In this document: positions 1-7,228 of the stretch, one piece after another
How positions within the stretch are numbered: the first letter of the stretch is position 1
Layout of the letters: every line of letters begins with the position of its first letter
Source of the DNA: Candidatus Aenigmatarchaeota archaeon
GTDB taxonomy: Archaea; Aenigmatarchaeota; Aenigmatarchaeia; CG10238-14
DNA: 16,479 nt
Assembly (NCBI GenBank): GCA_017610225.1
Contig: JAFCCM010000042.1
Coordinates: forward strand, 1-16,479
Reading direction: 5' to 3'
Translations under genes and position numbers: made by a program
Notes under the pieces: model-generated
The model's input: the letters and a program-made list of their open reading frames with translations, nothing else
Databases searched by the model: none
What the model was told of the DNA's origin: nothing

Positions 1-62
1 GAATTTTTTAGAACTACTTACGATCTAAATAAAAGAATAATTTGTGATTAGTTTTTATTGCT

Positions 63-126
63 GAGATTCATACAACGATCTCTGCCTTTTTTCTTATAAG
101 GATATTTACGATTATCCTTTTTTTTA
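63..126 (+). terminator. Tandem intrinsic terminator hairpins
   Basis: Two hairpins followed by T runs read on the plus strand. The first pairs GAGAT (64-68) with ATCTC (79-83) and leads into a run of T at 87-92. The second pairs AAGGATA (98-104) with TATCCTT (113-119) and runs into eight consecutive T. They would end a plus-strand gene entering from the left edge. Frame 1 is open from base 1 to a TAG at 49-51, which may be its last 16 codons, but that is too short to support a gene call. Nothing else is seen in 1-132. Confidence 0.6.
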
Positions 127-132
127 TTCTTT

Positions 133-300
133 CTAGTATTTCTTCTTTCTGTTTTGTCCACTACTTCCCCACATTCCATCTTTTCGTTTTATGTCAAAAT
201 ATTTCTTTATATTTTCTGGGACATAGCGCAACCCAATACTCTTTGGAACTTCTTCTACTAAGAATCTACTTACATATTTTCCTTCAGTCTTTACTTTCAT
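133..300 (-). CDS. Small basic protein, function unknown
   Basis: A 55-residue basic protein whose C-terminus is rich in Lys and Arg. I do not recognise a family. The frame can be opened upstream to a TTG at 318, but the ATG at 300 is preferred: it lies 30 nt from the TATA box at 321-330 (read on the minus strand), the spacing expected of a leaderless archaeal message and the spacing seen at 461, 4514 and 6465. It is transcribed divergently from the amidoligase operon and shares its control region. A small, divergent, basic protein next to repeated promoter elements could be a regulator, but no helix-turn-helix is evident, so this is only a possibility. Confidence 0.55.
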   Translation of the reverse strand: MKVKTEGKYVSRFLVEEVPKSIGLRYVPENIKKYFDIKRKDGMWGSSGQNRKKKY

Positions 301-315
301 AAGATAATCAATATT

Positions 316-415
316 CAAAGTTATATAAATCTTTCTATAAAAACAGAATTAATTATCACTCAAAATTAAAGGTTATATAAACCTTTCTATAAAAATAGGA
401 TTAATTGTCACTCAA
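316..415. repeat. 52-bp tandem repeat carrying duplicated TATA boxes
   Basis: Two copies with a 52-bp period, about 316-363 and 368-415. Each has TTATATAA (321-328 and 373-380), a CTTTCTATAAAAA stretch, ATTAATT and TCACTCAA (356-363 and 408-415). The copies differ at a handful of positions. Read on the minus strand each gives the TATA motif TTTATATAA. The copy nearer the gene serves the minus-strand gene at 300. The second contains the perfect inverted repeat AAAGGTT-ATATA-AACCTTT at 368-386, which is also found at 14844-14862. Confidence 0.8.
321..337 (-). promoter_or_regulatory. Archaeal promoter of the minus-strand gene
   Basis: Read on the minus strand this is AGAAAG followed by ATTTATATAA, a BRE-like purine tract plus TATA box. 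The first TATA base is 30 nt from the ATG at 300, which implies a leaderless message. The same minus-strand pattern precedes the structural gene at 14822. Confidence 0.65.
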
Positions 416-438
416 TAATGGTGAGAAAAGTTTATAAA
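408..438 (+). promoter_or_regulatory. Leaderless promoter of the amidoligase operon with TCAC/GTGA operator-like element
   Basis: TATA box TTTATAAA at 431-438 is preceded by GAGAAAAG, and the ATG at 461 lies 30 nt from the TATA start, so the message should be leaderless. Directly upstream are TCAC (408-411) and GTGA (421-424), an inverted pair with nine bases between. Equivalent pairs stand before three other plus-strand promoters of the window, at 4457, 6134 and 9995. Confidence 0.75.
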
Positions 439-460
439 GTATAAAGTATTACATAGAACA

Positions 461-1765
461 ATGGAAATTAATATATTAAATATTACAGTTAACGCAGGTA
501 CTGAAAGTGCGGGGATTATTGTTATGGAGGACCTATTGATAAATACCATTACGGTTCTAATTTGTTTTGCGGCTGGTGCAATGATTTATAAGGGACTTAG
601 ATGTCTATATGAAATATATCAAAGGGAAACAAAAAAATGCTCATCATGTAGAAGAAATTTTGAAAGAAGTGAAGTAGGTAAATATAAAGGAAAATACTAT
701 TGTATGACTTGTTACAAAAGAAAATTTAATGTATGCCATGGATGTAAAAAAGTAGTTAAAGAAAAATTAATAAATTTTCATGGACATAAAATATGTAATA
801 GATGTAATTCTAAAGGCCTAACTAAATGTCAAACTTGTAATAAAATGTATGGGAAATGGGAAATGCATAAGATTGGATTATTTAAGCATTGTTGTAAAAA
901 ATGCTACGATAAATATCACAGAAGATTTCGTAAGATTGCATTTAAACAAACAAAAATAAATCCAACAACATTTAAGAAAAATCCATTTAAACGATATTGT
1001 GGTGTAGAAATAGAATGTAGGAACAATGATAGAAATAGAAACTGTTTTATAAAGGATGAATTAAAAAAATTAAAATATTCTCAATGGACAGATGGTTCAT
1101 TAAATCTGGGAGGGGTAGAATTTGTAAGTAGGCCTATGAATGGTGATAACTTATTTGATAAAATTAGTCACTTTTGTAATATACTTAATAAAAAGAAATA
1201 TTTTGTTGACAAATCATGTGGGCTACATATCCATCTTGAAACACCGAAGAAAGTAAATTATCTTAAAAAAATATACTTATTTTATAAAAAGTTTGAGCCA
1301 TTGATATTCAACATGGTTCCAAAATCAAGGCAAAGAACTTCCTATTGCCATAAATATGAAAGATATTATAAAAATAGTATTCAAGAATTATTCAATGTAA
1401 AGACACTTAATGATTTTAAATCAATGGTATACGAAACAAAATCAAAAGAGGAAGTTAAAGGTATAACTTCAGGACATTGTTATAAAAAGCGATATTGTTG
1501 GATAAATCTTCACAGCATATTTTATCAAGGTACTTTAGAAATTAGAAACCACTCAGGTACAACATCTGCTGAGAAAATAAATAATTGGTTACTCCTTCAT
1601 TTGACAATTTTAGATTACCTTAAGAAAGTAGACTTAAATACAGTCAATGAATTAGATGTTAATAAAAAAACATTCTTAAGCATATTTCCAAACAAAGAAT
1701 TAAAAAATTATGTTAAAGAAAGGTGGGATAAATTTGAAAAAGGATATGAGGAGGAAAAATATTAA
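461..1765 (+). CDS. Membrane-anchored zinc-finger amidoligase (Amidoligase_2-like)
   Basis: 434 residues in three parts. Residues 25-43 form a transmembrane helix. Residues 60-148 hold three Cys4 units (C60/C63/C81/C84, C92/C95/C112/C115, C123/C126/C145/C148) that look like treble-clef or LIM-like zinc fingers. Residues 179-390 match the glutamine-synthetase-like amidoligase superfamily: GVEIEC at 181-186, DG at 211-212, E220, CGLHIHLE at 253-260 and GTLEIRNHSGTTSAEKINNW at 357-376. Members join an amine or ammonia to a carboxylate using ATP. Few charged residues precede the helix, so the enzyme domain is probably cytoplasmic. The ATG at 461 fits the promoter spacing; an internal ATG at 524 would still keep the helix. 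It is first of a tight operon with a glutamine amidotransferase. The substrate is unknown. The fused membrane anchor plus zinc array is unusual. Confidence 0.85.
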   Translation: MEINILNITVNAGTESAGIIVMEDLLINTITVLICFAAGAMIYKGLRCLYEIYQRETKKCSSCRRNFERSEVGKYKGKYYCMTCYKRKFNVCHGCKKVVKEKLINFHGHKICNRCNSKGLTKCQTCNKMYGKWEMHKIGLFKHCCKKCYDKYHRRFRKIAFKQTKINPTTFKKNPFKRYCGVEIECRNNDRNRNCFIKDELKKLKYSQWTDGSLNLGGVEFVSRPMNGDNLFDKISHFCNILNKKKYFVDKSCGLHIHLETPKKVNYLKKIYLFYKKFEPLIFNMVPKSRQRTSYCHKYERYYKNSIQELFNVKTLNDFKSMVYETKSKEEVKGITSGHCYKKRYCWINLHSIFYQGTLEIRNHSGTTSAEKINNWLLLHLTILDYLKKVDLNTVNELDVNKKTFLSIFPNKELKNYVKERWDKFEKGYEEEKY

Positions 1766-1767
1766 AA

Positions 1768-2799
1768 ATGTGTCAGATACATATAGTATACAATAAAAAT
1801 AAAATAACTAAAGAAGATTTTGATGAATTTTTAAAATTAATGTGCTTTGGTTCAATGGCAAAAAATGATGATGCCTGGGGAATCTTCAATAATAAAAAAA
1901 TGATAAAAAGAAGTGGAAAATTTTATCCAAGTCAAGTTAATGAATCAATTATTAATGGCAAGTTTTTAGTAGGACATAATAGACTTTCAACAACGGGGAT
2001 TGGTAGTATTTATAACTGGAATATTCCATTTAAGAAAAACAAAAAAGCAGGTGGATTAAGTGAAGAAAAAATAGAAGAGATGCAACATCACCCTTTCAAA
2101 ATAGGAGATTTTCTATTAGTTCATAATGGAGTGATTATAAATGCCGAACAATTATTTAAAAAGTATAAAATAGAATCTCCAATAAAAACAGATAGTTTTG
2201 CCATAATTTATTTAATCAATCATTATTTTAAATTGTCACGAAAAAATGATAGGAAAGAGAAAATAGTTGACGCTATTAAAAAAACTTCAAAACAAATAGA
2301 AGGATGGTATAGTGTTATTTTATATGATAAAAAAGATGATGCTATATATTACTTTAGAAATGAGAACACGACATTCAACTTTAACATAATTAATAATAAA
2401 TTAATAGTTGGATCATCAAAATACATAAATTTAGAATATGCTTACAACTCTAAACAAAAAAAGCATATAATCCCAAAAAAGAATTCAATATATCTTATAA
2501 GAGAAAATGGTGATGAACTTATTACAGAAGTTGGAAGATTATGTAAATCAAAATCAGATGGATATAATGTTAAGATAGAAGCTATGAATGAAGAACCTGG
2601 GGAACTTGATAAAAGAATAAACTCTCTACCAGGAAAACCAACAAGATATGAAATATCTGAAAATTTTAATCTAAGTATAAACTATAATAAAACACAAGGA
2701 ACATTGCTCCAGAGATATTTTAAATCCAAACATATAAATTTCAAAACAAAAGATGATACAATAATAATTAAATTAGGTACGATATACAATGGAAATTAA
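1768..2799 (+). CDS. Class II glutamine amidotransferase (Ntn-type glutaminase)
   Basis: 343 residues beginning Met-Cys, so removal of Met exposes the catalytic Cys2 nucleophile of the Gn_AT_II family. Other family marks are visible in order: GHNRLSTTG (69-77) with the substrate-binding Arg72, HHPF (107-110), VHNGVI (118-123) with the oxyanion Asn120-Gly121, and KTDSFA (140-145) with Asp142. The rest, to about residue 250, fits the remaining glutaminase strands; no synthetase or isomerase domain follows, so it must pass ammonia to a partner. The amidoligase stop is two bases upstream, which makes that enzyme the obvious recipient; the pairing is known in amidoligase gene neighbourhoods. The last 80 residues are not assignable. 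Its end overlaps the next gene by 11 nt, which suggests translational coupling. Confidence 0.9.
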   Translation: MCQIHIVYNKNKITKEDFDEFLKLMCFGSMAKNDDAWGIFNNKKMIKRSGKFYPSQVNESIINGKFLVGHNRLSTTGIGSIYNWNIPFKKNKKAGGLSEEKIEEMQHHPFKIGDFLLVHNGVIINAEQLFKKYKIESPIKTDSFAIIYLINHYFKLSRKNDRKEKIVDAIKKTSKQIEGWYSVILYDKKDDAIYYFRNENTTFNFNIINNKLIVGSSKYINLEYAYNSKQKKHIIPKKNSIYLIRENGDELITEVGRLCKSKSDGYNVKIEAMNEEPGELDKRINSLPGKPTRYEISENFNLSINYNKTQGTLLQRYFKSKHINFKTKDDTIIIKLGTIYNGN

Positions 2800-3298
2800 A
2801 TATAGAAAATATCTTAACATAAATGAAAAAGCCCTTACAGAAGTTAAAAAAATTATAAGATCTGGATACTTTAAAAAGAATTTTAAAAATAAATTTGAAT
2901 CATTAAAAAAATTAAATACAAGATTAAGTAAAATATATGAAGTTCCAAGAAGTAAAATAAAGATAGTTCCATATTATGTTGCAAACAAAAGTCATGATAA
3001 AACATATATCTTAATTGGTGATGCATTAAGTTTAGTTAGTTTTTTAGCAAAATTTAAAAAGAACCTAGATATTTATAATAAGAATAATGAACAAAAAGAA
3101 GTTATACTTAAAAGGGATTGTTTTGATTGGGCTTTAAGTATTGTTCAAACAAGCATGCCAGAAATAATGGATAAAATATTTGAAACAAAAGAAAATATTA
3201 TTGAAAAAAAGAAAGAAAAAGAAGATAAAGAAAAAGAGAAAGAAATTATAAAAAAATTAATATATTCAATAGAAATTAAAAAGGAGGTAAAACAATAG
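2789..3298 (+). CDS. Possible inactive metallopeptidase-like protein
   Basis: 169 residues, very Lys-rich, with a charged coiled-coil tail from about residue 134. No family is certain. Its middle resembles a layout I associate with phage SprT-like or related metallopeptidases: a short strand, then a helix of the form SLVxFLHExxH, then a later helix with an acidic zinc ligand. Here residues 80-92 read LSLVSFLAKFKKN, so the HExxH positions would be A-K-F-K-K. The later helix near RDCFDWALSIV (109-119) has Arg where the distal Glu is expected. If the comparison holds, the protein has lost catalysis and may be a binding partner of the amidoligase system. This is an inference from remembered patterns and could be wrong. 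It overlaps the preceding gene by 11 nt and is third in the operon. Confidence 0.6.
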   Translation: MEIKYRKYLNINEKALTEVKKIIRSGYFKKNFKNKFESLKKLNTRLSKIYEVPRSKIKIVPYYVANKSHDKTYILIGDALSLVSFLAKFKKNLDIYNKNNEQKEVILKRDCFDWALSIVQTSMPEIMDKIFETKENIIEKKKEKEDKEKEKEIIKKLIYSIEIKKEVKQ

Positions 3299-3301
3299 AA
3301 A

Positions 3302-3922
3302 ATGGAAGGAAGTTTATTAGTTCTTTTTCTAGCCTGTATGGGTGGATTGTCGCTTTATGTAGTTATTGCAACTATTGTAGGGAGATCAGTTTACAGCAGA
3401 ACAAGAGGTTGGACAGAGGATGGAAGGTATGCTGCAGCAATATTTTGTGGATTTTTATTTCCAATATCAGTACCAGTTCTAATTATTGTAGTCTGGTTTT
3501 GGTCAATTATTCGTTTCCCGATGGGAGATGATGATGAAGACCAAACAACTAATATTGGTGATTCGCGGGAATTAAATGCAGTTGAAGAAAGAGTAAGAAA
3601 CTTGGAGGATAGAAGACAATCGGATGAATCTATGGTAAGCGAGCAAACACCTTCAAAGCCTAAAACAAAGTTTAAGGTTGGTGATTTAATAACTGGTGTA
3701 AGAGGAAACCCTGCTAGTTATAAACACTTATATGAAGGATGTGTTTGTAGAGTATTGAATACAAATGAAGACAAAGCTATGAATGTAGTTTTAGTTGATC
3801 ATATTGATTTAAATGCTCATAGAGAAGAGATTGGTCAACGTTTTAAGGCACCACCAAAATACTTTACTCTTGTGAAGCAGAAGACTAAGGCAAAAAAAGT
3901 TGCTAAAAAGAAAAAGAAATAA
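3302..3922 (+). CDS. Two-helix membrane protein with C-terminal small beta-rich domain
   Basis: 206 residues. Two transmembrane segments (about 3-27 and 44-70) are followed by an acidic linker, a short coiled-coil stretch (92-106) and a compact domain at 122-192. That domain begins KFKVGDLITGVRG and has a spaced pattern of strands and two Cys (147, 149), like small beta-barrel domains of phage proteins. The tail is almost all Lys and could touch nucleic acid or lipid headgroups. A GGAGG site at 3282-3286 lies 16 nt before the ATG. It is the last gene before the terminators at 3921-4002. Its codon use is less A-rich than that of the three genes before it, so it may have joined the operon separately. 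Function unknown; a membrane partner of the amidoligase is one possibility. Confidence 0.7.
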   Translation: MEGSLLVLFLACMGGLSLYVVIATIVGRSVYSRTRGWTEDGRYAAAIFCGFLFPISVPVLIIVVWFWSIIRFPMGDDDEDQTTNIGDSRELNAVEERVRNLEDRRQSDESMVSEQTPSKPKTKFKVGDLITGVRGNPASYKHLYEGCVCRVLNTNEDKAMNVVLVDHIDLNAHREEIGQRFKAPPKYFTLVKQKTKAKKVAKKKKK

Positions 3923-4002
3923 TCTAACAGATTATTTTTGATTTAGATTGGCAGTTTAAATTTATTTATTTTTAGCCCTTTTAATTTAGAGGGGCATTTT
4001 TT
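3921..4002 (+). terminator. Two consecutive terminators ending the amidoligase operon
   Basis: Immediately after the stop codon AATCTAA (3921-3927) pairs with TTAGATT (3943-3949), and the inner AATCT/AGATT pair leads into TATTTTT. A second hairpin pairs GCCCTTT (3975-3981) with GAGGGGC (3989-3995), counting G-U pairs, and is followed by six T (3997-4002). The T tract TTTTTTATAA may also serve as a TATA-like element for the gene at 4042. Confidence 0.65.
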
Positions 4003-4041
4003 ATAATCAACGAAAAACAAAATGGAAAGGAAAATAGAACT

Positions 4042-4440
4042 ATGAATATGAAGGAGATGAAGAAAAGTAATTTATTAATGAATGATACATTTGTTGTAAT
4101 AAGTATGGTGATCTTTATAGCGGTTGCTGCACTAGCCATTCAACATAGTATGCAAGATGATCCAATTGAAAAGATTAATGAACAAGAAAAAGATATCCTA
4201 GAAACTCAGATGACACTATATGATTTAAATACTTCTGTAGTAAAAATAAAAAAGAGTAAGATCTCTTATGCTTGGTATATACTTTACTCTTTTTTTGCAA
4301 TATCTTTAGTAGCATTAGGGGCACTCGTTGCTATTGGTTGGTTAATAAAATGGTTAATTTATAATGTATTCATTAGAATTAAAATTTTTAAATTATTTGG
4401 GATAATAAGATTAAATAATATTAAAAATTTAAGATTATAA
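4042..4440 (+). CDS. Two-helix membrane protein, unknown function
   Basis: 132 residues. A transmembrane helix at about 16-33 is followed by an extracellular or periplasm-side acidic segment (38-62) that may be helical. A second long hydrophobic region at 76-108 is followed by a basic tail (Arg/Lys at 112-132). I do not recognise a family. A purine-rich stretch GGAAAGGA at 4024-4031 precedes the ATG at 4042 at ribosome-site spacing. A seven-codon reading frame (4022-4045) overlaps the start as ATGA, but its start is part of that ribosome site, so I do not call it. No clear promoter separates it from the terminators upstream. It is followed by a strong promoter, so it is probably transcribed alone. 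Confidence 0.6.
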   Translation: MNMKEMKKSNLLMNDTFVVISMVIFIAVAALAIQHSMQDDPIEKINEQEKDILETQMTLYDLNTSVVKIKKSKISYAWYILYSFFAISLVALGALVAIGWLIKWLIYNVFIRIKIFKLFGIIRLNNIKNLRL

Positions 4441-4456
4441 ACGATAACAAAAAGTG

Positions 4457-4490
4457 TCACCCCTATAAAGTGGTTAGAAAAGTTTATAAA
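4457..4490 (+). promoter_or_regulatory. Leaderless promoter with TCAC/GTGG element
   Basis: TCAC (4457-4460), nine bases, GTGG (4470-4473), then TTAGAAAAG and the TATA box TTTATAAA at 4483-4490. The ATG at 4514 is 31 nt from the TATA start, so the message should be leaderless. The stretch from GTGGTTAG through TTTATAAAGTCTAAAT recurs near 10008-10035. Confidence 0.75.
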
Positions 4491-4513
4491 GTCTAAATAC
4501 TTACCTAAACAAG

Positions 4514-4924
4514 ATGGAAGAAAATAATCAAGTAAAAGAAAAGAAATCTAAAACAATTTATTGGATAATTCCTATTATACTTTTAATTATTGGTAGTGGC
4601 GTCTTCTATATGAGATATAATCAAGAAGATGATATTGGTAGTATAAATGATCTTATTAAAACAAATGGAAGTTTTGAAGAAAAAGTTTGTTCTATGATTA
4701 AAGCAACACCTTCTTGGGTAAGAGAAAATGGTGTTGTTGATCAAGGCTATTCTAATTTTGAAGGAGCTGATCCAAAAGAGATAGTAAACTTATTAATACA
4801 ATCTCAAACATATCTAGTATACCATGAAGATTGTGGATGGTGTAAAAGCCAAATAGCATACTTTGGATCTGAATGGGGAAGGTATGTAGCAAGTGGATAT
4901 ACTATTGATTGTAAATATATTTAA
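4514..4924 (+). CDS. Membrane-anchored thioredoxin-like protein with CGWC motif
   Basis: 136 residues. One transmembrane helix at 14-33 follows a short basic N-terminus, so the rest should lie outside the membrane. A linker leads to a half-length thioredoxin-like region: strand TYLVYHEDC, CGWC at 107-110, a helix, and a last strand GYTIDCKYI ending the protein, with Cys133. Cys59 is the only other ectodomain cysteine. The pattern of strand, CxxC, helix and a strand ending in D-C is one I associate with short thioredoxin-fold proteins of archaea and their mobile elements. The usual cis-Pro loop and later strands are missing, so an oxidoreductase role is not assured. It could help form the disulfides expected in the Cys-bearing surface proteins at 14283-16479. 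It has its own leaderless promoter. Confidence 0.6.
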   Translation: MEENNQVKEKKSKTIYWIIPIILLIIGSGVFYMRYNQEDDIGSINDLIKTNGSFEEKVCSMIKATPSWVRENGVVDQGYSNFEGADPKEIVNLLIQSQTYLVYHEDCGWCKSQIAYFGSEWGRYVASGYTIDCKYI

Positions 4925-4960
4925 TAATATAACTAAAAAGGAGGTTAAAAAAAGCACAAA

Positions 4961-5458
4961 ATGGAAGAAAATACAGAAACCAAGAAACCGCAAGAAGGAG
5001 AATGGGATAATATGATACCGTCTGGCGAAAGAAAACCTAAAGTTGAATTTATAATGAAAGAATCTGTTGAACTAACCTTTGCAGATGATTTCGCAAAACC
5101 TAATGAATACACTAGTAAAGATGGACAAGGAGTCTACTATTTATTTAATTGTATGCAAGATGGTGAAGAAAAGGTTTTCCTTACTTCTGCATGGAGTTTA
5201 CTTCAAGGACTTAGAAATGCAACTCCATTAGCTGGAAAAACTTTGTTGATTACTAAAGATATGAAAGATGGTAAACAACATTATTCAGTTGGAGAAGTTG
5301 AAGGCGATGAAGAAGCCCAGGTTGTAAAACCAGGTGAAGATGATTCTGATAAACCAGAGGAATCTGATAAAGTTGAGGATGATAAAGATGAAGCTGAAGC
5401 TACACCAGAAGTTCCCGAGGAAGAAATTGATGAAATTGTTAAGGAAGACGCGGATTAA
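4961..5458 (+). CDS. Possible OB-fold single-stranded DNA-binding protein with acidic tail
   Basis: 165 residues. Residues 27-112 have the strand layout of small viral OB-fold proteins: VEFIMKESVELTF, then GVYYLFNCMQDGEEKVFLTS, a short helix SLLQGLRNA, and a strand pair around PLAGKTLLITKD and HYSVGEVEG. Residues 113-165 are almost only Asp, Glu, Lys, Ser and Pro, with strong negative charge. A globular domain followed by an acidic tail is the layout of phage and bacterial single-stranded DNA-binding proteins, in which the tail recruits replication partners. I recognise the layout rather than a specific family, and an unrelated acidic protein remains possible. A GGAGG site lies at 4940-4944, and a strong terminator follows directly, so this ends the unit begun at 4514. 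Confidence 0.55.
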   Translation: MEENTETKKPQEGEWDNMIPSGERKPKVEFIMKESVELTFADDFAKPNEYTSKDGQGVYYLFNCMQDGEEKVFLTSAWSLLQGLRNATPLAGKTLLITKDMKDGKQHYSVGEVEGDEEAQVVKPGEDDSDKPEESDKVEDDKDEAEATPEVPEEEIDEIVKEDAD

Positions 5459-5478
5459 AAATAAATTTATTTAATAAA

Positions 5479-5512
5479 GTGCTAGAGTTTCCTCTAGCAC
5501 TATTTATATTTA
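5479..5512 (+). terminator. Intrinsic terminator, perfect 9-bp stem
   Basis: GTGCTAGAG (5479-5487) pairs perfectly with CTCTAGCAC (5492-5500) around a TTTC loop, and a TATTTATATTT tract follows. It is the cleanest terminator in the window and ends the 4514-5458 unit. Confidence 0.85.
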
Positions 5513-5513
5513 C

Positions 5514-5684
5514 ATGACAAACACAAAACATTTATATTGGGTTATTGGTCTAATAGTTATTACTCTATTAATCTGTGGAACATTAATCTGGCTTAATTCT
5601 AATGCTTGGACATTGAGATTTGAAATGGATAATAATACGTTGGAAGCATTTAAATCTATTAATTGGTCTGCCATGCCAAAATGA
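5514..5684 (+). CDS. Small single-helix membrane protein
   Basis: A 56-residue protein. After six residues it has one transmembrane segment (about 8-27, VIGLIVITLLICGTLIWL core) and a short outer tail of about 28 residues. No family is recognised. Its TGA overlaps the ATG of the next gene as ATGA at 5681-5684, which supports both starts and makes a coupled three-gene set with 5681 and 5899. No clear promoter is seen; the AT-rich stretch before the terminator stem (5463-5478) is a weak candidate. Confidence 0.6.
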   Translation: MTNTKHLYWVIGLIVITLLICGTLIWLNSNAWTLRFEMDNNTLEAFKSINWSAMPK

Positions 5685-5902
5685 CTGAAAAAGAATTTAA
5701 AACTTGGCTAATTCTAGATTATAAAACTGGTAAGTTTAGGGTAACAAAGAAAAAACCAGATAAGGTAAAGGCAAGCGATATACCTATTGATGTCAAACTT
5801 ACTGTAAAAATTCCAAAGCAACCACTTATTAAAGCCAGGGGATCTATAGAATTAAACACTACTCAAGTAAAAGAGATGATTTTGGAGAACCTTGAAGAAT
5901 GA
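5681..5902 (+). CDS. Small conserved-looking protein, unknown function
   Basis: 73 residues. The frame is open six codons further upstream to 5663, but the ATG at 5681 overlaps the upstream stop as ATGA and is the likely start. The sequence alternates charge and hydrophobic residues in strand-like segments (LILDYKTGKFRVTKKKP, then DVKLTVKIP) and ends with a helix. I have a weak memory of similar short proteins in archaeal proviruses, but cannot name a family. It is coupled by ATGA overlaps to membrane proteins on both sides, so it may be their cytoplasmic partner. Confidence 0.6.
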   Translation: MTEKEFKTWLILDYKTGKFRVTKKKPDKVKASDIPIDVKLTVKIPKQPLIKARGSIELNTTQVKEMILENLEE

Positions 5903-6081
5903 TATTCAGATTAACATTTAAACTAATAAAATATGCAATAATAGCTTTTTTAATAGTTCTACTTCTTGGCTATCCTTTAGCTATACATAATGCTAATCCA
6001 TTCGTATTCTATTATGATCAAATTAATGAAATAGTCCAATCAATTAAGCTGATTAAAGACTGTACACTAAATTACCAATAA
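5899..6081 (+). CDS. Small single-helix membrane protein
   Basis: 60 residues. A basic start is followed by a transmembrane helix at about 10-28 and an outer tail with aromatic residues and one Cys. No family is recognised. The start overlaps the previous stop as ATGA. It is the third and last gene of the coupled set beginning at 5514, followed by the hairpin at 6091-6130. Confidence 0.6.
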   Translation: MIFRLTFKLIKYAIIAFLIVLLLGYPLAIHNANPFVFYYDQINEIVQSIKLIKDCTLNYQ

Positions 6082-6090
6082 AAACAATAA

Positions 6091-6130
6091 AAGGTTCTTA
6101 GATTGCTTAATTTAAGCTTAATGGAACCTT
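6091..6130 (+). terminator. Imperfect hairpin, possible terminator
   Basis: Outer arms AAGGTTC (6091-6097) and GAACCTT (6124-6130) pair perfectly, and GCTTA/TAAGC pair near the centre (about 6105-6117) with mismatches between. No long T tract follows, so its role as a terminator is less certain than for the hairpin at 5479. It ends four bases before the operator-like element of the next promoter. Confidence 0.45.
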
Positions 6131-6133
6131 CTG

Positions 6134-6164
6134 TCACTAAATAGTGATTAGAAAAGTTTAAATA
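6134..6164 (+). promoter_or_regulatory. Promoter with TCACT/AGTGA inverted repeat
   Basis: TCACT and AGTGA form a perfect inverted repeat with a four-base centre (6134-6147), followed by TTAGAAAAG and a TATA box TTTAAATA at 6157-6164. Transcription should begin near 6183, just before the GGAGG site at 6191-6196, so this message has a short leader, unlike those from 461 and 4514. Confidence 0.65.
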
Positions 6165-6202
6165 CTCTATTGTATTATAAATAAATAAGAAGGAGGATAA
6201 AA

Positions 6203-6430
6203 ATGATAAAAGCCGATACAAAAGTAACATATGAAAAAGGAAAGCCTGAAAAATTTACTAACTTTGAATTACTTCAAACAGAAGTAGAAGTATTAAGAAA
6301 TGCTGTAGATAAAATTGTAAGTATTTTAAACTATAACAACATCACTAAGAAGAAAGAAATTGAAGCAGAGCCTTTTGATTTCGATAAAGTTTTCAGAGAA
6401 TTAGAACAAAGACAACTTCAAAGTAGTTAG
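6203..6430 (+). CDS. Small helical protein, unknown function
   Basis: 75 residues, soluble, no cysteine. Residues 21-45 (FELLQTEVEVLRNAVDKIV core) have a heptad-like pattern and probably form a coiled coil, so the protein may be a dimer. No family is recognised. AAGGAGGA at 6190-6197 lies six bases before the ATG. Its TAG at 6428-6430 lies inside the next promoter, leaving no room for a terminator. Confidence 0.6.
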   Translation: MIKADTKVTYEKGKPEKFTNFELLQTEVEVLRNAVDKIVSILNYNNITKKKEIEAEPFDFDKVFRELEQRQLQSS

Positions 6431-6443
6431 AAAAGTTTATAAA
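6427..6443 (+). promoter_or_regulatory. Leaderless promoter overlapping the upstream stop codon
   Basis: TTAGAAAAG plus TTTATAAA (6436-6443), 29 nt from the ATG at 6465. The stop codon of the preceding gene is part of the TTAG tract. The TYAC half of the element seen at the other promoters is missing here. Confidence 0.65.
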
Positions 6444-6464
6444 GGTTGAAGTACTATAAAGAAG

Positions 6465-6710
6465 ATGAAAAACAAAGAAAAAAGATTGCAAAGAAGAAAA
6501 GAACTCATAGATAATATAACAACCTTAATTGGAAGAGTTGGAATTATTCTATTAGCTTATACAGTTATGTTTAATACAATTTTATACGACTGGCAATACA
6601 CAAATTATTGGTTAAATAGATTCGTTCTTATTTGTTTATGTACTTGGGTAGCTTGCCCGATAGCAAATATCATGATAATCCTTACTAAAAAAAATGAAAA
6701 AAAATATTAA
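6465..6710 (+). CDS. Two-helix membrane protein
   Basis: 81 residues. A highly basic N-terminus (residues 2-13) precedes two transmembrane segments, about 22-42 and 48-73, and a short Lys-rich end, so both ends should be cytoplasmic. No family is recognised. The start fits a leaderless message. The next gene begins 17 nt before its stop, and the two appear to be transcribed together with the genes that follow. Confidence 0.6.
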   Translation: MKNKEKRLQRRKELIDNITTLIGRVGIILLAYTVMFNTILYDWQYTNYWLNRFVLICLCTWVACPIANIMIILTKKNEKKY

Positions 6711-7083
6711 ACAAATTAAAAAAGACATATTAAATACATTGGAAGCTAAAGAAATATGCCATGTGTGTGGAAGGATAAAGAAACCCTATGTAGTTTTTAT
6801 GAAAGCCGATATCTTTTCATTTTTACAACATGACCAAGCTAGGGAAGATGGTCCAATTTGTGAGAGGTGTGATAATTATCATGCAATGACTGGAGAATTT
6901 AAAGATGCTACAAAAGAGGAATATGAAATAGCAAAGAAAGCTGCTTGGTTTTCTAGAATGATGTTAAAATGGTGGGAGAAAGATAAAAAAATGGGTGATG
7001 ATGAAGAAACAAATAAAAGGGGGTGGGGTGGAACAGTAAATCTTACTCGGTGGTGTAGAAAGGAACTAACTAAAAATGGATAA
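6694..7083 (+). CDS. Zinc-binding protein of unknown function
   Basis: 129 residues. CHVCG at 22-26 and CERC at 56-59 form a Cys4 site with about 30 residues between the pairs, as in treble-clef or HNH-type folds. CERCDNYHAMTG suggests the second knuckle and the start of a helix. The HNH catalytic His pair is not evident, so a nuclease is not claimed. The C-terminal third is rich in Trp, Lys and Arg, fitting nucleic acid contact. No family is recognised. Its stop overlaps the next start. Confidence 0.6.
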   Translation: MKKNIKQIKKDILNTLEAKEICHVCGRIKKPYVVFMKADIFSFLQHDQAREDGPICERCDNYHAMTGEFKDATKEEYEIAKKAAWFSRMMLKWWEKDKKMGDDEETNKRGWGGTVNLTRWCRKELTKNG

Positions 7084-7228
7084 AATAATAATTGGTGAAG
7101 CCCTAATGAATTTACATCGGAAAGCGATCTATGAAGAAAGGGATGGGCGCCAAGTTACTATTCTTGATAGTAATCATTTAAATTCATGTATTAAACAAAT
7201 TGAAGATGAATTAACAAAAGATGGATAA
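7076..7228 (+). CDS. Very small protein, unknown function
   Basis: 50 residues (starts MDKIII, ends ELTKDG), soluble, probably helical, with one Cys. It overlaps the preceding gene by 8 nt and the following one by 8 nt, both times inside the repeated string ATGGATAA. That arrangement lets one ribosome stop and restart at the same site. No family is recognised. The tight overlaps on both sides are the main evidence that it is real. Confidence 0.55.
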   Translation: MDKIIIGEALMNLHRKAIYEERDGRQVTILDSNHLNSCIKQIEDELTKDG